Source of the DNA: CAKTOF01 sp964544345
Lineage (GTDB): Bacteria; Bacillota; Clostridia; Oscillospirales; Oscillospiraceae
Direction of reading: 5' to 3'
Assembly (NCBI GenBank): GCA_964544345.1
Contig: CAZJBT010000005.1
Coordinates: 1 to 32,384, forward strand
Length of the DNA stretch: 32,384 nt
The position numbers were made by a program, and so were the translations under genes. Each line of letters opens with the position of its first letter. The first letter of the stretch is position 1. Below the pieces are notes generated by a model, which saw only the letters and a program-made list of their open reading frames with translations, made no database searches and was not told where the DNA came from. Shown in pieces: positions 15,396 to 23,871 of this stretch.

Positions 15396-16730
15396 ATGGA
15401 GCAGCCGTCGCTCGTCCGGCGGATCCTGCTCTTCGCCCTGCCGTTCCTGCTGACGGCCGAGCTTCAATTGCTGTTCAACACCGTCGACCTTGTCGTCGTC
15501 GGCCGCTTTGCCGGCAGCCTGGCGCTGGCCGCCGTCGGCGCGACGACGGCGCTCGTCAATCTGATCGTCAACGCGGTCGTCAACTTCACCGTCGGCGCGA
15601 CCGTCTGCGTCGCCAACCAGATCGGCGCGCGCAGCGATGACGGCGTGCGCGCCGCCGCCCACACTGCGTTCTGCATCAGCCTGATCGCAGGCGCAGTGCT
15701 CTGCGCGGTTGCCGTCGCGGGCGCGCGGGGTTTCCTCGCGCTGATGAAAACACCGGACGAGATCTTCGGCCAGGCCGTGCTCTACTTCCGCATCTACGGT
15801 TTCGCGCTGCCGGCCATCTCCGTATACAACTTCGGCGCCGCCGTCTGCCGCGGCGCCGGGGACTCAAAGCGGCCGCTCTACATCCTGACCTGCTCGGGCG
15901 TGCTCAATGCCGGGCTGAATCTGGTGTTCGTCATCGGCTTCCACTGGGACGTGGCCGGCGTGGCCGCGGCCACCGCGATCTCGAACTACGCCGCGGCGGC
16001 CGCCATGACCGTGTTTTTGTGCCGCGTCCGCGACGCGCGGCGGCTCAGTCTGCGCCACCTTCGCATCCACAAGCCGACGCTCCGGCGCATCTGCCGCCTC
16101 GGCTTCCCGGCCGCGGCGCAGAGCTGCCTGTTCAACATCTCCAACACCGCCGTGCAGTCGTCGGTCAACACGCTCGGCGCGACAGTCGTCGCGGGCAACG
16201 CCGCCTGCTCGAGCATCGAGAATTTTGCCTACACCGGCACGAACGCCATCGGCCAGAGCGCCGTCACCTTTATCGGCCAGCAGATCGGCGCGGGCGAGCA
16301 TCGCGGCATCGGGCGGACGCTGCTCTGGTGCCTCGTGCTCGTATGGAGCTTCGCATGGCTGCTCGCCGGGCTGTGCGCGCTCTTCGGCGAGCCGCTGCTC
16401 GGGTTCTACATCACCGATGATCCGGTCGCTGTGACCGAGGGCGTCAAGCGGATGCATCTGATGCTCTGGACGTTCTGGCTCTGCGGCACGATGGACACCC
16501 TCACCAGCTCGCTGCGCGGCATGGGCGCGTCGAAAACGCCGATGTTCATCACGCTGTTCGGGGTGTGCCTGATTCGGTTCCTGTGGATCGCGTTCGTGTT
16601 CCCACACCATCACACGCTCGTCGGCCTGTACTGGCTGTATCCCGTGACGTATTGTATCGCGATCAGCCTTCAGATCGCCGCATTTTTCATCCTGAAGCGC
16701 CATCTGACCAGACGCGCCGCCAGCATATAG
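15396..16730 (+). CDS. MATE family efflux transporter
   Basis: A 444-residue membrane protein of the multidrug and toxic compound extrusion family, a sodium- or proton-driven exporter with 12 predicted spans in two homologous halves. The N-terminal half starts FALPFLLTAELQLLFNTVDLVVVGRF, the typical MATE first-helix pattern. It contains TVGATVCVANQIGAR, matching the family's conserved cation-site region, and the second half repeats this as GQSAVTFIGQQIGAG. No good ribosome binding site precedes the ATG at 15396. It lies 14 nt after panE, so it may depend on translational coupling. The substrate is unknown. Confidence 0.9.
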   Translation: MEQPSLVRRILLFALPFLLTAELQLLFNTVDLVVVGRFAGSLALAAVGATTALVNLIVNAVVNFTVGATVCVANQIGARSDDGVRAAAHTAFCISLIAGAVLCAVAVAGARGFLALMKTPDEIFGQAVLYFRIYGFALPAISVYNFGAAVCRGAGDSKRPLYILTCSGVLNAGLNLVFVIGFHWDVAGVAAATAISNYAAAAAMTVFLCRVRDARRLSLRHLRIHKPTLRRICRLGFPAAAQSCLFNISNTAVQSSVNTLGATVVAGNAACSSIENFAYTGTNAIGQSAVTFIGQQIGAGEHRGIGRTLLWCLVLVWSFAWLLAGLCALFGEPLLGFYITDDPVAVTEGVKRMHLMLWTFWLCGTMDTLTSSLRGMGASKTPMFITLFGVCLIRFLWIAFVFPHHHTLVGLYWLYPVTYCIAISLQIAAFFILKRHLTRRAASI

Positions 16731-16733
16731 CAG

Positions 16734-16763
16734 ACGCCGGCAGGGGAAACCTGCCGGCGTTTG
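16734..16763 (+). terminator. Terminator-like hairpin after the MATE gene
   Basis: An 11-bp perfect stem ACGCCGGCAGG (16734-16744) with CCTGCCGGCGT (16750-16760), 3 nt after the stop codon, followed by only TTTGACAG. It forms one end of the dispersed repeat described at 16772-16856. Confidence 0.6.
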
Positions 16764-16771
16764 ACAGGGGG

Positions 16772-16856
16772 ACTGCGGCCTGCCGTAGCGCACGAATCGT
16801 GCGCCGAGGCCGCACGATCCGCACGTTTCCAGGCCGAGCGGTGTTTTCTCCGACGC
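16772..16856 (-). repeat. Dispersed repeat, copy A (core 85 nt)
   Basis: Read on the minus strand, these 85 nt align without gaps to 30549-30633 on the plus strand, with 75 identical positions. The core contains two potential hairpins: ATCGTGCG with CGCACGAT, perfect here, and CTACGG with CCGCAG, one mismatch here and perfect in copy B. Beyond the core, both copies share a neighbouring GACGCC hairpin and a TTTGAC motif. It occupies the gap between the convergent MATE and cytidylate-kinase-like genes. Confidence 0.85.
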
Positions 16857-16914
16857 CGACCCGGCCGTCTCGCCCGGCAGTTGACAGCCTGCGCCCGCCG
16901 GTCGCGGCACATAC

Positions 16915-16955
16915 GCAAGCCCCTCCCAACGCTTTCAGCGCCGGGAGGGGCTTGC
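16915..16955 (-). terminator. Long hairpin after the cytidylate-kinase-like gene
   Basis: A perfect 13-bp stem (16915-16927 with 16943-16955) encloses a 15-nt loop, just beyond the stop codon at 16963. It lacks a clear T-run on the minus strand and has a T-rich stretch (TCTTCTT) on the plus strand. It is probably a transcript-end structure for one or both convergent genes. Confidence 0.5.
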
Positions 16956-16962
16956 GGTCTTC

Positions 16963-17547
16963 TTATTCGCCGAATTTCAGGCGGATGGCGGCGGCGAGGT
17001 AGTCTGCCGTGCCATCGATGCCGAGGGCGGCGCTGTTGATCATCAGATCCTTGTACATCGGGTCGCCCGGCGCGTAGCCGGCATAGCGCAGATGGTAGCT
17101 GTCGCGCACGCGGTCGACCTCGGCGCACATCCTGCGCGCCTCCTTCTCGTTCATATACAGATGCTCGACGCAGTTGCGGACGCGAGTCTCCAGCGGCGCG
17201 TAGATATACACGCGCAGCAGACGCGGATCGCCGCGCAGGATATAGTCCGAGCAGCGACCCACAATGATGCACGACGACCGGTCTGCAAGGTCGCGGATGA
17301 TGCTCTCCTGCGCAGCGAAGATGCGATCCTGCACCTCTGTTGTGCCGCGGCCGAGCGGAAAGAGCTTGCGCGAGGCGGCTTCCTCCTCTTCACTGGCCTG
17401 CGCGAGCGGTAAATTGGTGCGCTTCGCCGCCTCCTCGATGATATCGCGGTCGTAAAACTCGACGCCGAGCTGCTCCGCCGTCTTCTGTGCGATCGTGCGG
17501 CCCATACTGGCAAACTGACGTGCGATGGACAAAACGAATTTTTCCAT
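16963..17547 (-). CDS. Cytidylate-kinase-like P-loop protein
   Basis: A 194-residue protein resembling the cytidylate-kinase-like family common in Clostridia (nucleotide kinase fold). The N-terminus FVLSIARQFASMGRTIAQ (about residues 4-20) aligns with the family phosphate-binding loop, normally ISRQFGSGGRxIA. Here the glycines GSGG are ASMG, so the loop is altered. Further features are EFYDRDIIEEAAKR and a lid-like arginine cluster RVRNCVEHLYMNEKEARRM. Whether it phosphorylates CMP is unknown; family members are usually only similar to true CMP kinase. The start at 17547 is preceded by GGGGGT. The frame also allows a start at 17568. Confidence 0.75.
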   Translation of the reverse strand: MEKFVLSIARQFASMGRTIAQKTAEQLGVEFYDRDIIEEAAKRTNLPLAQASEEEEAASRKLFPLGRGTTEVQDRIFAAQESIIRDLADRSSCIIVGRCSDYILRGDPRLLRVYIYAPLETRVRNCVEHLYMNEKEARRMCAEVDRVRDSYHLRYAGYAPGDPMYKDLMINSAALGIDGTADYLAAAIRLKFGE

Positions 17548-17592
17548 ATCAAAATACCCCCAGCTCAAAAAGTCGGCTTTTTTACGGCCATA

Positions 17593-17621
17593 AGCATAGC
17601 AGATCGCACGGCTTCTGTCTA
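17593..17621 (-). promoter_or_regulatory. Promoter of the cytidylate-kinase-like gene
   Basis: On the minus strand: TAGACA (17621-17616), a 17-bp spacer and TATGCT (17598-17593), in the 84-bp gap after the upstream dehydrogenase gene. Confidence 0.65.
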
Positions 17622-17631
17622 CAGCTCCGCA

Positions 17632-18591
17632 TCAATTTACCAGGTTTTGCGGCGCGCCGGTCAGCCATGCTTGAAAGTTTTCGACTGCGCCGGAAAAAAG
17701 ACGGCGGCGGCTCTCCTCTGTCGCCCACGCCAGGTGCGGCGTGATGACCACGTTCGGCGCGTCAAAGAGCGGGCAGGTCTCGTCCCACGGCTCCTTCGAC
17801 ACCACGTCGAGGCCGGCAGACGCGACCTTGCCGGCGCGCAGCGCATCGGCGAGCGCCTGCTCGTCGATCAGGCCGCCGCGCGCTGTGTTGAGGATGATCA
17901 CGCCGTCTTTCATCTGCGCGAGCGCCGCGCGGTCGATCATGCCGGCCGTGTGCGGGAGCAGCGGATAGTGCAGTGTGATGAAGTCCGCGGTGCGGTAGAT
18001 CTCGTCGAGCGGCGCAAAGCGGATGCGCTCGGTCTCCTGCGCGGGGTCGGGATGGCGCGAGAAGGCGAGCACCCGCATCCCGAACGCGGCGCAGATGGCC
18101 GCGACCTCGCGGCCAATGTCGCCGTAGCCGATGACGCCGATGGTCTTTCCATACAGCTCGATCTGCGGCGTGAGGAGAAAGGTAAAGCCCTTGTCCCACA
18201 TGCCCTCGCGGATGGCGCGGCAATGCCCGCCGACATTGTTGCAGATCTCCAGCAGCAGCGAGATCGTAAACTGGCCGACCGAGTGCGCCCCGTAGTGCGG
18301 GACGTTCGACACCGCCACGCCCAGCTCCCGCGTCAGCGCCAGGTCGACGTTGTTGTAGCCGGTGGAAAACAGGCTGACGAACCGCAGGTTCGGCATCTGC
18401 CGTAGGTTTTCGCCCAGGTGGCTGTTGCCGCCGCAGAAGATCACGTCGGCATCCAGCGCAGCGGGCGGGCAGTCCTCCGGCGCGGCGGGTACGTCGCAAT
18501 CAAAGTACACCGTCTCGCCGGCGCGCTCGAGCGGCGCCCAGGCCGACCGCGGCAAGCGGAGATTTTTCCATTCAAAAACTGCTATCTTCAC
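17632..18591 (-). CDS. D-isomer-specific 2-hydroxyacid dehydrogenase
   Basis: A 319-residue NAD-dependent dehydrogenase that interconverts a 2-keto acid and a D-2-hydroxy acid, similar to glycerate or hydroxypyruvate reductases. The NAD-binding motif is GKTIGVIGYGDIGREVA (about residues 144-160). The catalytic set is visible: arginine in NTARGGLIDE, glutamate in VVSKEPW and histidine in TPHLAWAT. The substrate-side N-terminal half keeps FSTGYNNVD. The exact substrate cannot be read from the sequence. GGAGG lies upstream of the ATG at 18591, and a good promoter lies at 18649-18677, so it is transcribed separately from the HtrA operon. Confidence 0.9.
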   Translation of the reverse strand: MKIAVFEWKNLRLPRSAWAPLERAGETVYFDCDVPAAPEDCPPAALDADVIFCGGNSHLGENLRQMPNLRFVSLFSTGYNNVDLALTRELGVAVSNVPHYGAHSVGQFTISLLLEICNNVGGHCRAIREGMWDKGFTFLLTPQIELYGKTIGVIGYGDIGREVAAICAAFGMRVLAFSRHPDPAQETERIRFAPLDEIYRTADFITLHYPLLPHTAGMIDRAALAQMKDGVIILNTARGGLIDEQALADALRAGKVASAGLDVVSKEPWDETCPLFDAPNVVITPHLAWATEESRRRLFSGAVENFQAWLTGAPQNLVN

Positions 18592-18648
18592 ACGTTTCCT
18601 CCATTCCTTCGAGCCGCCGGGAAGGCCGGACGCGCCGCTGTTTTCAAC

Positions 18649-18677
18649 ATCATATCAGCAGACGCCCGCCGCGTCAA
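18649..18677 (-). promoter_or_regulatory. Promoter of the 2-hydroxyacid dehydrogenase gene
   Basis: On the minus strand: TTGACG (18677-18672), a 17-bp spacer and TATGAT (18654-18649). It sits in the 180-bp gap after the htrA-like gene. The same gap also holds an imperfect GC-rich hairpin (about 18714-18751) without a U-tract, the only candidate terminator for the upstream operon. Confidence 0.75.
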
Positions 18678-18771
18678 GCCGCTTCCGGCTCGCTCGGTCG
18701 TATCCAATCTCCGCGGCGGCGCTCCAGTCCTCTCAACGGAGGATCGCCGCCCCTGCCGCTCCGCGCCCGCG

Positions 18772-20031
18772 TCAGCCGGACTGACCCATTTCGCCGAGCA
18801 CGACGTCGATATAGTAATAGCTGCCGCTGTGGTAGACCGTCAGCGTCACGGTATCGCCGACCTGATACCGATTCTTGACCGCATTCAGCTCGCTCGCACT
18901 CGTCACGCGCGTCTCGCCGAAGGCGATGATGATATCGCCCTCGCGGATGCCCTTGGCATACGCGTCGGACGCCTCGTCGACCGATGCGACGAACACGCCG
19001 GCGGGCAGGCGGTAGTAGATCTGCGCGTTCTGCGGCACACTGTCGCCCGTGATGCCCAGGCTCGGCCGGCCTGAGACATAGCCGAGCGAGATCAGCTCGT
19101 CGACGATCGGCTTGGCGGTCGTGATCGGGATGGCGAAGCCGATGCCCTCGACCGTGCCGGAATAATACGAGCTGAATTTCGCCGTGTTGATCCCGACGAC
19201 CTGCCCGTAGACATTGATCAGCGGGCCGCCGGAGTTGCCGGAGTTGAGCGCGGCGTTCGTCTGGATGACGGTCATCTCGCGCCCGTCGATCACAATATCG
19301 CGGTTGATGGCCGAGACGATGCCGTTCGTCATCGTGCCGCGCAGCTCCGTGCCAAGCGGGTTGCCGATGGCGACGACCGTATCGCCGACCCGCAGGCTGT
19401 CCGAATCGCCGAACTCCGCGGCCTGCAGACCCTCCGCCGCGATCTTCAGAACGGCGAGATCGGTCTGCTCGTCACCGCCGACGAGCTGCGCGGGATACTC
19501 CGTGTCGTCCGAGAGCAGGATGCTGTACTCCTGCATGCCCTCGATGACATGGTGATTGGTGATGATATAGCCGTCATCGGACAAAATGACGCCCGTACCG
19601 ACCGACGCCTCGCCCACGCCGGACGCCTTCACGCAGACGACCGAGTCGATGGTGCGGCTGTAGATCTCCTGCAGGCTCAGCTCGCCGCCGGACGCCGTCT
19701 GCTCCTCCGCCGGCGCGGGCGACAAGGCGAGCACCGTATCCGCCGGCGCGCCGTTCGGCTCACCGGCGCCGTCCGCCGCTTCGCCCGCGTCCGCGACGCC
19801 GACGACGGACGGCGTGACCCGCTCGTCCCCCTTGGCTCTCCGAACGCCGACTGGCACGCCGAGCAGACTCAGCAGCGTCACGACCGCGCTGACCAGCACG
19901 ATCGCGCTGACCAGCACGATCGGCAGCGTGCGCAGGCCGGTCTTGCGCGGCAGCGCGGGCTGCTCATACGGTTCATATGGTTCATATAGCTCATAGCGCT
20001 CCGGGCGGAATTCCTCGGATCCTCTATCCAT
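18772..20031 (-). CDS. htrA: HtrA/DegP-like membrane-anchored serine protease
   Basis: A 419-residue envelope quality-control protease. An N-terminal cytoplasmic segment with a YEPYEPYEQ repeat is followed by one membrane helix (about 35-58), an Ala/Gly/Glu-rich linker (about 70-115), a trypsin-like domain with triad H161 (TNHHV), D191 (TDLAV) and S267 (GNSGGP), and one PDZ domain (about 325-410). The start at 20031 was chosen because GGGAGGAGGAG lies 5-8 nt upstream; the upstream ATG at 20052 overlaps the kinase stop codon and lacks such a site. It is the third gene of a regulator-kinase-protease operon, separated from the kinase by 17 nt, and is probably an output of that system. Confidence 0.95.
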   Translation of the reverse strand: MDRGSEEFRPERYELYEPYEPYEQPALPRKTGLRTLPIVLVSAIVLVSAVVTLLSLLGVPVGVRRAKGDERVTPSVVGVADAGEAADGAGEPNGAPADTVLALSPAPAEEQTASGGELSLQEIYSRTIDSVVCVKASGVGEASVGTGVILSDDGYIITNHHVIEGMQEYSILLSDDTEYPAQLVGGDEQTDLAVLKIAAEGLQAAEFGDSDSLRVGDTVVAIGNPLGTELRGTMTNGIVSAINRDIVIDGREMTVIQTNAALNSGNSGGPLINVYGQVVGINTAKFSSYYSGTVEGIGFAIPITTAKPIVDELISLGYVSGRPSLGITGDSVPQNAQIYYRLPAGVFVASVDEASDAYAKGIREGDIIIAFGETRVTSASELNAVKNRYQVGDTVTLTVYHSGSYYYIDVVLGEMGQSG

Positions 20032-20048
20032 GTGTCTCCTCCTCCCGG

Positions 20049-21479
20049 TCATCTGGCCAGCGCCAGCGTAAAGGTGAATGTCGTCAGCTCATTTTCGCTG
20101 GTGACGCGGATCGTCTCGCTGTGGCTGTCGATGATGGTGCGGACGATATACAGCCCCAGGCCGACGCCGTCTTTGTCCATCGAGCGGCTCTTGTCGGTCT
20201 TGTGGAAGCGGTCGAAGATCAGCGGCAGCTCCGCCGGCTCGATGGTCGGGCCGGTGTCCGCAACGGAAACATACGCCTTGGTTCCCTGCGTGCGGACGGA
20301 AAGGCGCAGCTCGCCGCCGTCATAGGCGAACTTGACCGCATTGTCGATCAGATTTGTGACGACCTGCGTGATCGCGTCCGGATCGGCGAGCACCTTCACG
20401 CCCTCGTCCGGCATCTCGACGCGCACCTCGAGCTGCTTGGCGTTGATCCTCTGCTCAAAGGTCAGCAGCGCCTGGCCCGCCGCTTCGCAGATGTCGAAGG
20501 CGCGGAACGTGGCCGCCGTCTGCTGCGCCTGCAGCCGCGAGACGTCGAGCATGCTGCGCACGAGCCGCGCGAGACGCTTGACCTCATCGGAGACGGCCTT
20601 CATATACTGCGGGTGCTTCTCGGGCGGGATCGTTCCGTCGAGCATGCCGTCCATAAAGCCGCCGATGGTCGTCATCGGCGTTTTCAGCTCGTGCGAGACG
20701 TTGGCGACAAACTCCTTGCGCCGCTGCTCGGACTGCTCGAGCGACTCGGCCATCGAGTTGAACGCGCTGGCCAGGTCTTTGATCTCCTCCGTATTGCGCC
20801 GGCTGACGCGCACGCGCGCGCTGAAGTCGCCGTGCCCGAAGCGGTGCGCGGCGGCGGCCATCGCGCGCAGCGGCTTGGCCTGGGATCGTGCCACGACCGA
20901 TATGACGAACATCGCGAGCAGCAGCACTGCCACCGCTGTCCAGAAGAAAATGAGCGTGGTACGCAGCAGCAGCGCCGCGATGTCCTCCGCCGACGACGAG
21001 ACCATCACGACGCCCATGTCCTCGCCCGAGGCCGCCGAGACGATCGGCACGCCCATCAGATAGCGCGTCTCGTCATAGAGCCCGTCCACAACGCCGGAGG
21101 AATAGACCTCGCCCTGATCCCAGACCGCCTGGATATAGTCCGGATCCAAGATCTTCCCGACATGTTCGCAGCTGATCTGCGAATCGGAGCAGAGGACGAT
21201 CTCGCCCGTCTCATCGCAGATCACGACGTCGGTGCCGGAGACCTCCGCCGCAAAGGACAGGCTGATGCGGAAGTCCCAGTTGGCCTCCAGCTCGCCGGCG
21301 GAGTTATAGGCCGCGGCCAGCTCGGCCACGGCCGTGGCGTTCGCGGCGAGCGAATCCCGCTTTTCTCCGGCCAGATAGCTGCCGAGCATCACCCGGAACG
21401 CCACGCCCAGTACCGCGAGCATCAGCAGCAGCAGCGCCGCCGTCGTCGTGAACTGGCGCGAAAACGTCGTTTTCCTCAT
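20049..21479 (-). CDS. Sensor histidine kinase
   Basis: A 476-residue membrane sensor kinase. There are two membrane helices (about 10-32 and 172-196) with an extracytoplasmic sensor region of about 140 residues between them, a HAMP linker (about 198-250), the phospho-accepting H263 in FVANVSHELKTPM, an N box at NLIDNAVKF (N380) and a nucleotide loop GVGLGLYIV (438-446). The G1 box reads DTGPTI where DxGxGI is usual, so its second glycine is threonine. The ATG overlaps the regulator stop codon (ATGA). The signal is unknown; pairing with an HtrA protease suggests envelope or secretion stress (inference). Confidence 0.94.
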   Translation of the reverse strand: MRKTTFSRQFTTTAALLLLMLAVLGVAFRVMLGSYLAGEKRDSLAANATAVAELAAAYNSAGELEANWDFRISLSFAAEVSGTDVVICDETGEIVLCSDSQISCEHVGKILDPDYIQAVWDQGEVYSSGVVDGLYDETRYLMGVPIVSAASGEDMGVVMVSSSAEDIAALLLRTTLIFFWTAVAVLLLAMFVISVVARSQAKPLRAMAAAAHRFGHGDFSARVRVSRRNTEEIKDLASAFNSMAESLEQSEQRRKEFVANVSHELKTPMTTIGGFMDGMLDGTIPPEKHPQYMKAVSDEVKRLARLVRSMLDVSRLQAQQTAATFRAFDICEAAGQALLTFEQRINAKQLEVRVEMPDEGVKVLADPDAITQVVTNLIDNAVKFAYDGGELRLSVRTQGTKAYVSVADTGPTIEPAELPLIFDRFHKTDKSRSMDKDGVGLGLYIVRTIIDSHSETIRVTSENELTTFTFTLALAR

Positions 21480-22165
21480 ACGACTTCAAATTTATATCCA
21501 ACGCCCCAGACCGTCTTGAGCGACCACTGGTCGGAGACGCCCTCGAGCTTCTCGCGGAGCCGTTTGATGTGAACGTCGACCGTGCGCGAGTCGCCGAAAT
21601 AGTCGAAGCCCCACACCTCGTCGAGGAGCTGGTTGCGCGTATAGACGCGGTTCGGCGTGGCCGCGAGGTGATAGAGCAGCTCCATCTCCTTCGGCGGCGT
21701 GTCGACCCGCTTGCCGTCCACGATCAGCTCGAACGCGTCGAGGTCGATCACGAGCTTGTCAAAGGTGAGCCGGCGCGCGGCAGGCGCGTTCGACTCGGCC
21801 TCTCCCGCGCGGCGGAGCACCGCCTCGACCCGCGCGAGGACTTCCTTCATCTCGAAGGGCTTGGTGATATAGTCGTCCGCGCCGAGCTTCAGCCCCGAGA
21901 CCTTGTCCATCGTCTCGCCCTTGGCCGTCAGCATGATGACAGGCACGTTGGAGTCGGTGCGGATGGCGCGCAGCACGCCATAGCCGTCGAGCACCGGCAG
22001 CATCAGATCGAGCAGCACCAGATCAGGCCGCAGCTTTCGGAACAGCTCGACGCCCGCGCCGCCGTCGGACGCGATGGCCGCGTGGTAGCCCTCCTTCTCC
22101 AGATAGAGCCGCAGAAGCTCCGCGATGTTGCTGTCGTCTTCCACGATCAAAACCGTCTGTGACAT
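21476..22165 (-). CDS. OmpR/PhoB-family response regulator
   Basis: A 229-residue two-component regulator. The receiver domain has the acidic pair D10/D11 (VEDD), the phospho-acceptor D53 (LLDLMLP), T80 (MLTAKG) and K102 (TKPF). The C-terminal winged helix (about 130-229) has the usual ending TVWGVGYKFE. The start at 22165 (MSQTVL) was preferred over the ATG at 22171 because GGAGG is then 9 nt away rather than too close. Head of the regulator-kinase-protease operon. A perfect -10 box lies about 90 nt upstream. Confidence 0.94.
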   Translation of the reverse strand: MSQTVLIVEDDSNIAELLRLYLEKEGYHAAIASDGGAGVELFRKLRPDLVLLDLMLPVLDGYGVLRAIRTDSNVPVIMLTAKGETMDKVSGLKLGADDYITKPFEMKEVLARVEAVLRRAGEAESNAPAARRLTFDKLVIDLDAFELIVDGKRVDTPPKEMELLYHLAATPNRVYTRNQLLDEVWGFDYFGDSRTVDVHIKRLREKLEGVSDQWSLKTVWGVGYKFEVV

Positions 22166-22257
22166 CTCCATTCTCCTCCCCGAAGCGCCGCCCGTCGGAC
22201 GGCGGAATGTTTCCTTGTGCGCGCCGTCTCGTTCCGGCGCCGCCATCTTTTCACTTT

Positions 22258-22263
22258 ATTATA
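22258..22263 (-). promoter_or_regulatory. -10 box of the regulator-kinase-htrA operon
   Basis: TATAAT on the minus strand (22263-22258), with no recognisable -35 hexamer at 16-18 bp. This suggests activator dependence, possibly autoregulation by the response regulator (inference). Confidence 0.5.
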
Positions 22264-22348
22264 TCGCACTTCGCGGCATGTGGATGAACAATTTGTAAAA
22301 CATACTTCCGCTCTTTTCTGCATATATATGGAAACGGAGGGATCACAT

Positions 22349-23755
22349 ATGTGGACAGGCTTCTGGAGCGCGGTCGAGGCCGTGCGGTCGTTTGTGTTTG
22401 GCCCGCCGATGGCGTTCGCGCTGCTCGGCGTGGGCGCTTGGTTTACGGTGCGGCTCCGTTTCTTTCAGATCCGCCACCTGCCGCTCTGGCTGCGCCGGAC
22501 AGTCGGGAGTCTTTTCTCGCCCGACGGCGCGCGCGGACGCGGCGCGGGCGGTATCTCGCAGCTCCAATCCGTGACGACCGCACTCGCAGCGACCGTCGGC
22601 ACCGGCAACATCGCAGGCGTCGCCGCGGCCATCGCCATCGGCGGGCCGGGCGCGGTGTTCTGGATGTGGTGCTCAGCGCTGCTCGGGATGATGACCGCGT
22701 TCGCGGAGAACGCGCTTGGCATCCGCTACCGGATCCGCGACCCAGACGGCCGCTGGCAGGGCGGGCCGATGGGCTACATGGAGCGCGGGCTGGGCGCGAA
22801 ATGGCTCGCCCGCCTTTTCGCGCTGTGCTGCATGGCCGCGTCGTTCGGCGTCGGCGCGCTCGTGCAGTCGAACTCGATCGCGGCTGGGCTGCACTCGGAG
22901 TTCGGTGTGCCGCCGGCCGCGTCGGGCGCGGTATGCGCGTCGCTCGCGCTCATCGTCTCGCTCGGCGGCGTGCGGCGCATCGGACGCGTCACGGAATACC
23001 TGGTGCCCGCGATGGTCGGGCTTTATCTTCTGACAGGGCTGTGCTGTCTCGCGGTGCATCTGGACGCGGTGCCGGACGCCTTCCGAGCCATCTTCCGCGA
23101 GGCGTTCACGCTGCGCGCGGGCGTGTCGGGAACGGGCAGCGGACTGCTGCTCGCGCTGCGCACGGGCGTCGCGCGCGGCGTATTCTCCAACGAGGCCGGG
23201 CTTGGCTCGACCGTACTCGTCCACGCGCAGGCCGACGTGCGCGACCCGGCGCAGCAGGGCATGTGGGCGATCTTCGAGGTCATGACCGACACGCTGCTGG
23301 TGTGCACGATGACAGCGCTCGTCATCCTGACCTCCGGCGCGTATGACATGGACGCGTACCGCGCGGGCTATTCCTCGATCGGTCTGCCCGGCGGGCCGCT
23401 GACGGGGGTGAGCCTGACGGCGGCGGCGTTTTCGGCATCCTACGGCGCATGGGGCGGGCGGTTCGTGGCCGCTGCGCTCGCTCTGTTCGCGTTTTCGACC
23501 GTGCTCGGCTGGAGCTGGTATGGGCGCGCCGCGGCGGACTATGTATTCGGCTCGCGCGCCGGCACGCCGTTCGAGGTGCTCTTCGCGGCCGTGGTCTTTG
23601 CCGGGAGCTGCCTGCCGCTCGGCCACGTTTGGAGCCTGGCCGACGTCGGCAACGGCCTGATGGCCATTCCGAACCTGATCGCGATCGTTCTGCTCACGGG
23701 CGAGGTCGTCTCCATCAAAAAAGCCTGCCTGCGCGACCCGACGCGGCTGAGCTGA
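22349..23755 (+). CDS. Alanine/glycine:cation symporter (AGCS family), second copy
   Basis: A 468-residue sodium/proton-coupled amino acid importer. It shows the same signatures as the first AGCS protein: TVGTGNIAGVAAA near residue 80, GGPGAVFWMW after it, and FSNEAGLGST near residue 279. It is clearly diverged, so not a recent duplication. No riboswitch precedes this copy; the 183-bp gap from the response-regulator start is too short and has no aptamer motifs. The ATG at 22349 follows GGAGG (22336-22340) by 8 nt. It is divergent from the regulator-kinase operon. A bidirectional terminator follows. Confidence 0.94.
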   Translation: MWTGFWSAVEAVRSFVFGPPMAFALLGVGAWFTVRLRFFQIRHLPLWLRRTVGSLFSPDGARGRGAGGISQLQSVTTALAATVGTGNIAGVAAAIAIGGPGAVFWMWCSALLGMMTAFAENALGIRYRIRDPDGRWQGGPMGYMERGLGAKWLARLFALCCMAASFGVGALVQSNSIAAGLHSEFGVPPAASGAVCASLALIVSLGGVRRIGRVTEYLVPAMVGLYLLTGLCCLAVHLDAVPDAFRAIFREAFTLRAGVSGTGSGLLLALRTGVARGVFSNEAGLGSTVLVHAQADVRDPAQQGMWAIFEVMTDTLLVCTMTALVILTSGAYDMDAYRAGYSSIGLPGGPLTGVSLTAAAFSASYGAWGGRFVAAALALFAFSTVLGWSWYGRAAADYVFGSRAGTPFEVLFAAVVFAGSCLPLGHVWSLADVGNGLMAIPNLIAIVLLTGEVVSIKKACLRDPTRLS

Positions 23756-23766
23756 CAAAAAGCAAA

Positions 23767-23808
23767 GAGCTGCTGCGGCCGAGGCTACAGCAGCTCCTTT
23801 TATTATTC
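23767..23808. terminator. Bidirectional terminator between AGCS-2 and the CBS gene
   Basis: GAGCTGCTG (23767-23775) pairs with CAGCAGCTC (23788-23796). On the plus strand it is followed by CTTTTATTATT, on the minus strand by TTTGCTTTTTG. It serves both convergent genes. Confidence 0.88.
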
Positions 23809-23871
23809 TGTGTCGTGGAATCGTCGTTTGCTTTGTCCGCTTTGCGGGGAGCCAGCGTGATATGCCCGCGC

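Noticed and set aside
16772..16856. Possible conserved peptide encoded by the dispersed repeat (GVGENTARPGNVRI versus CVGESSARPGTVRI)
   Set aside because: The differences fall mostly at codon positions that change the amino acid, there is no start or ribosome site, and similarity follows automatically from the DNA identity; a structural or mobile repeat fits better.
20014..21572. Long plus-strand frame opposite the histidine kinase
   Set aside because: Same shadow effect; the kinase on the minus strand has every expected motif.
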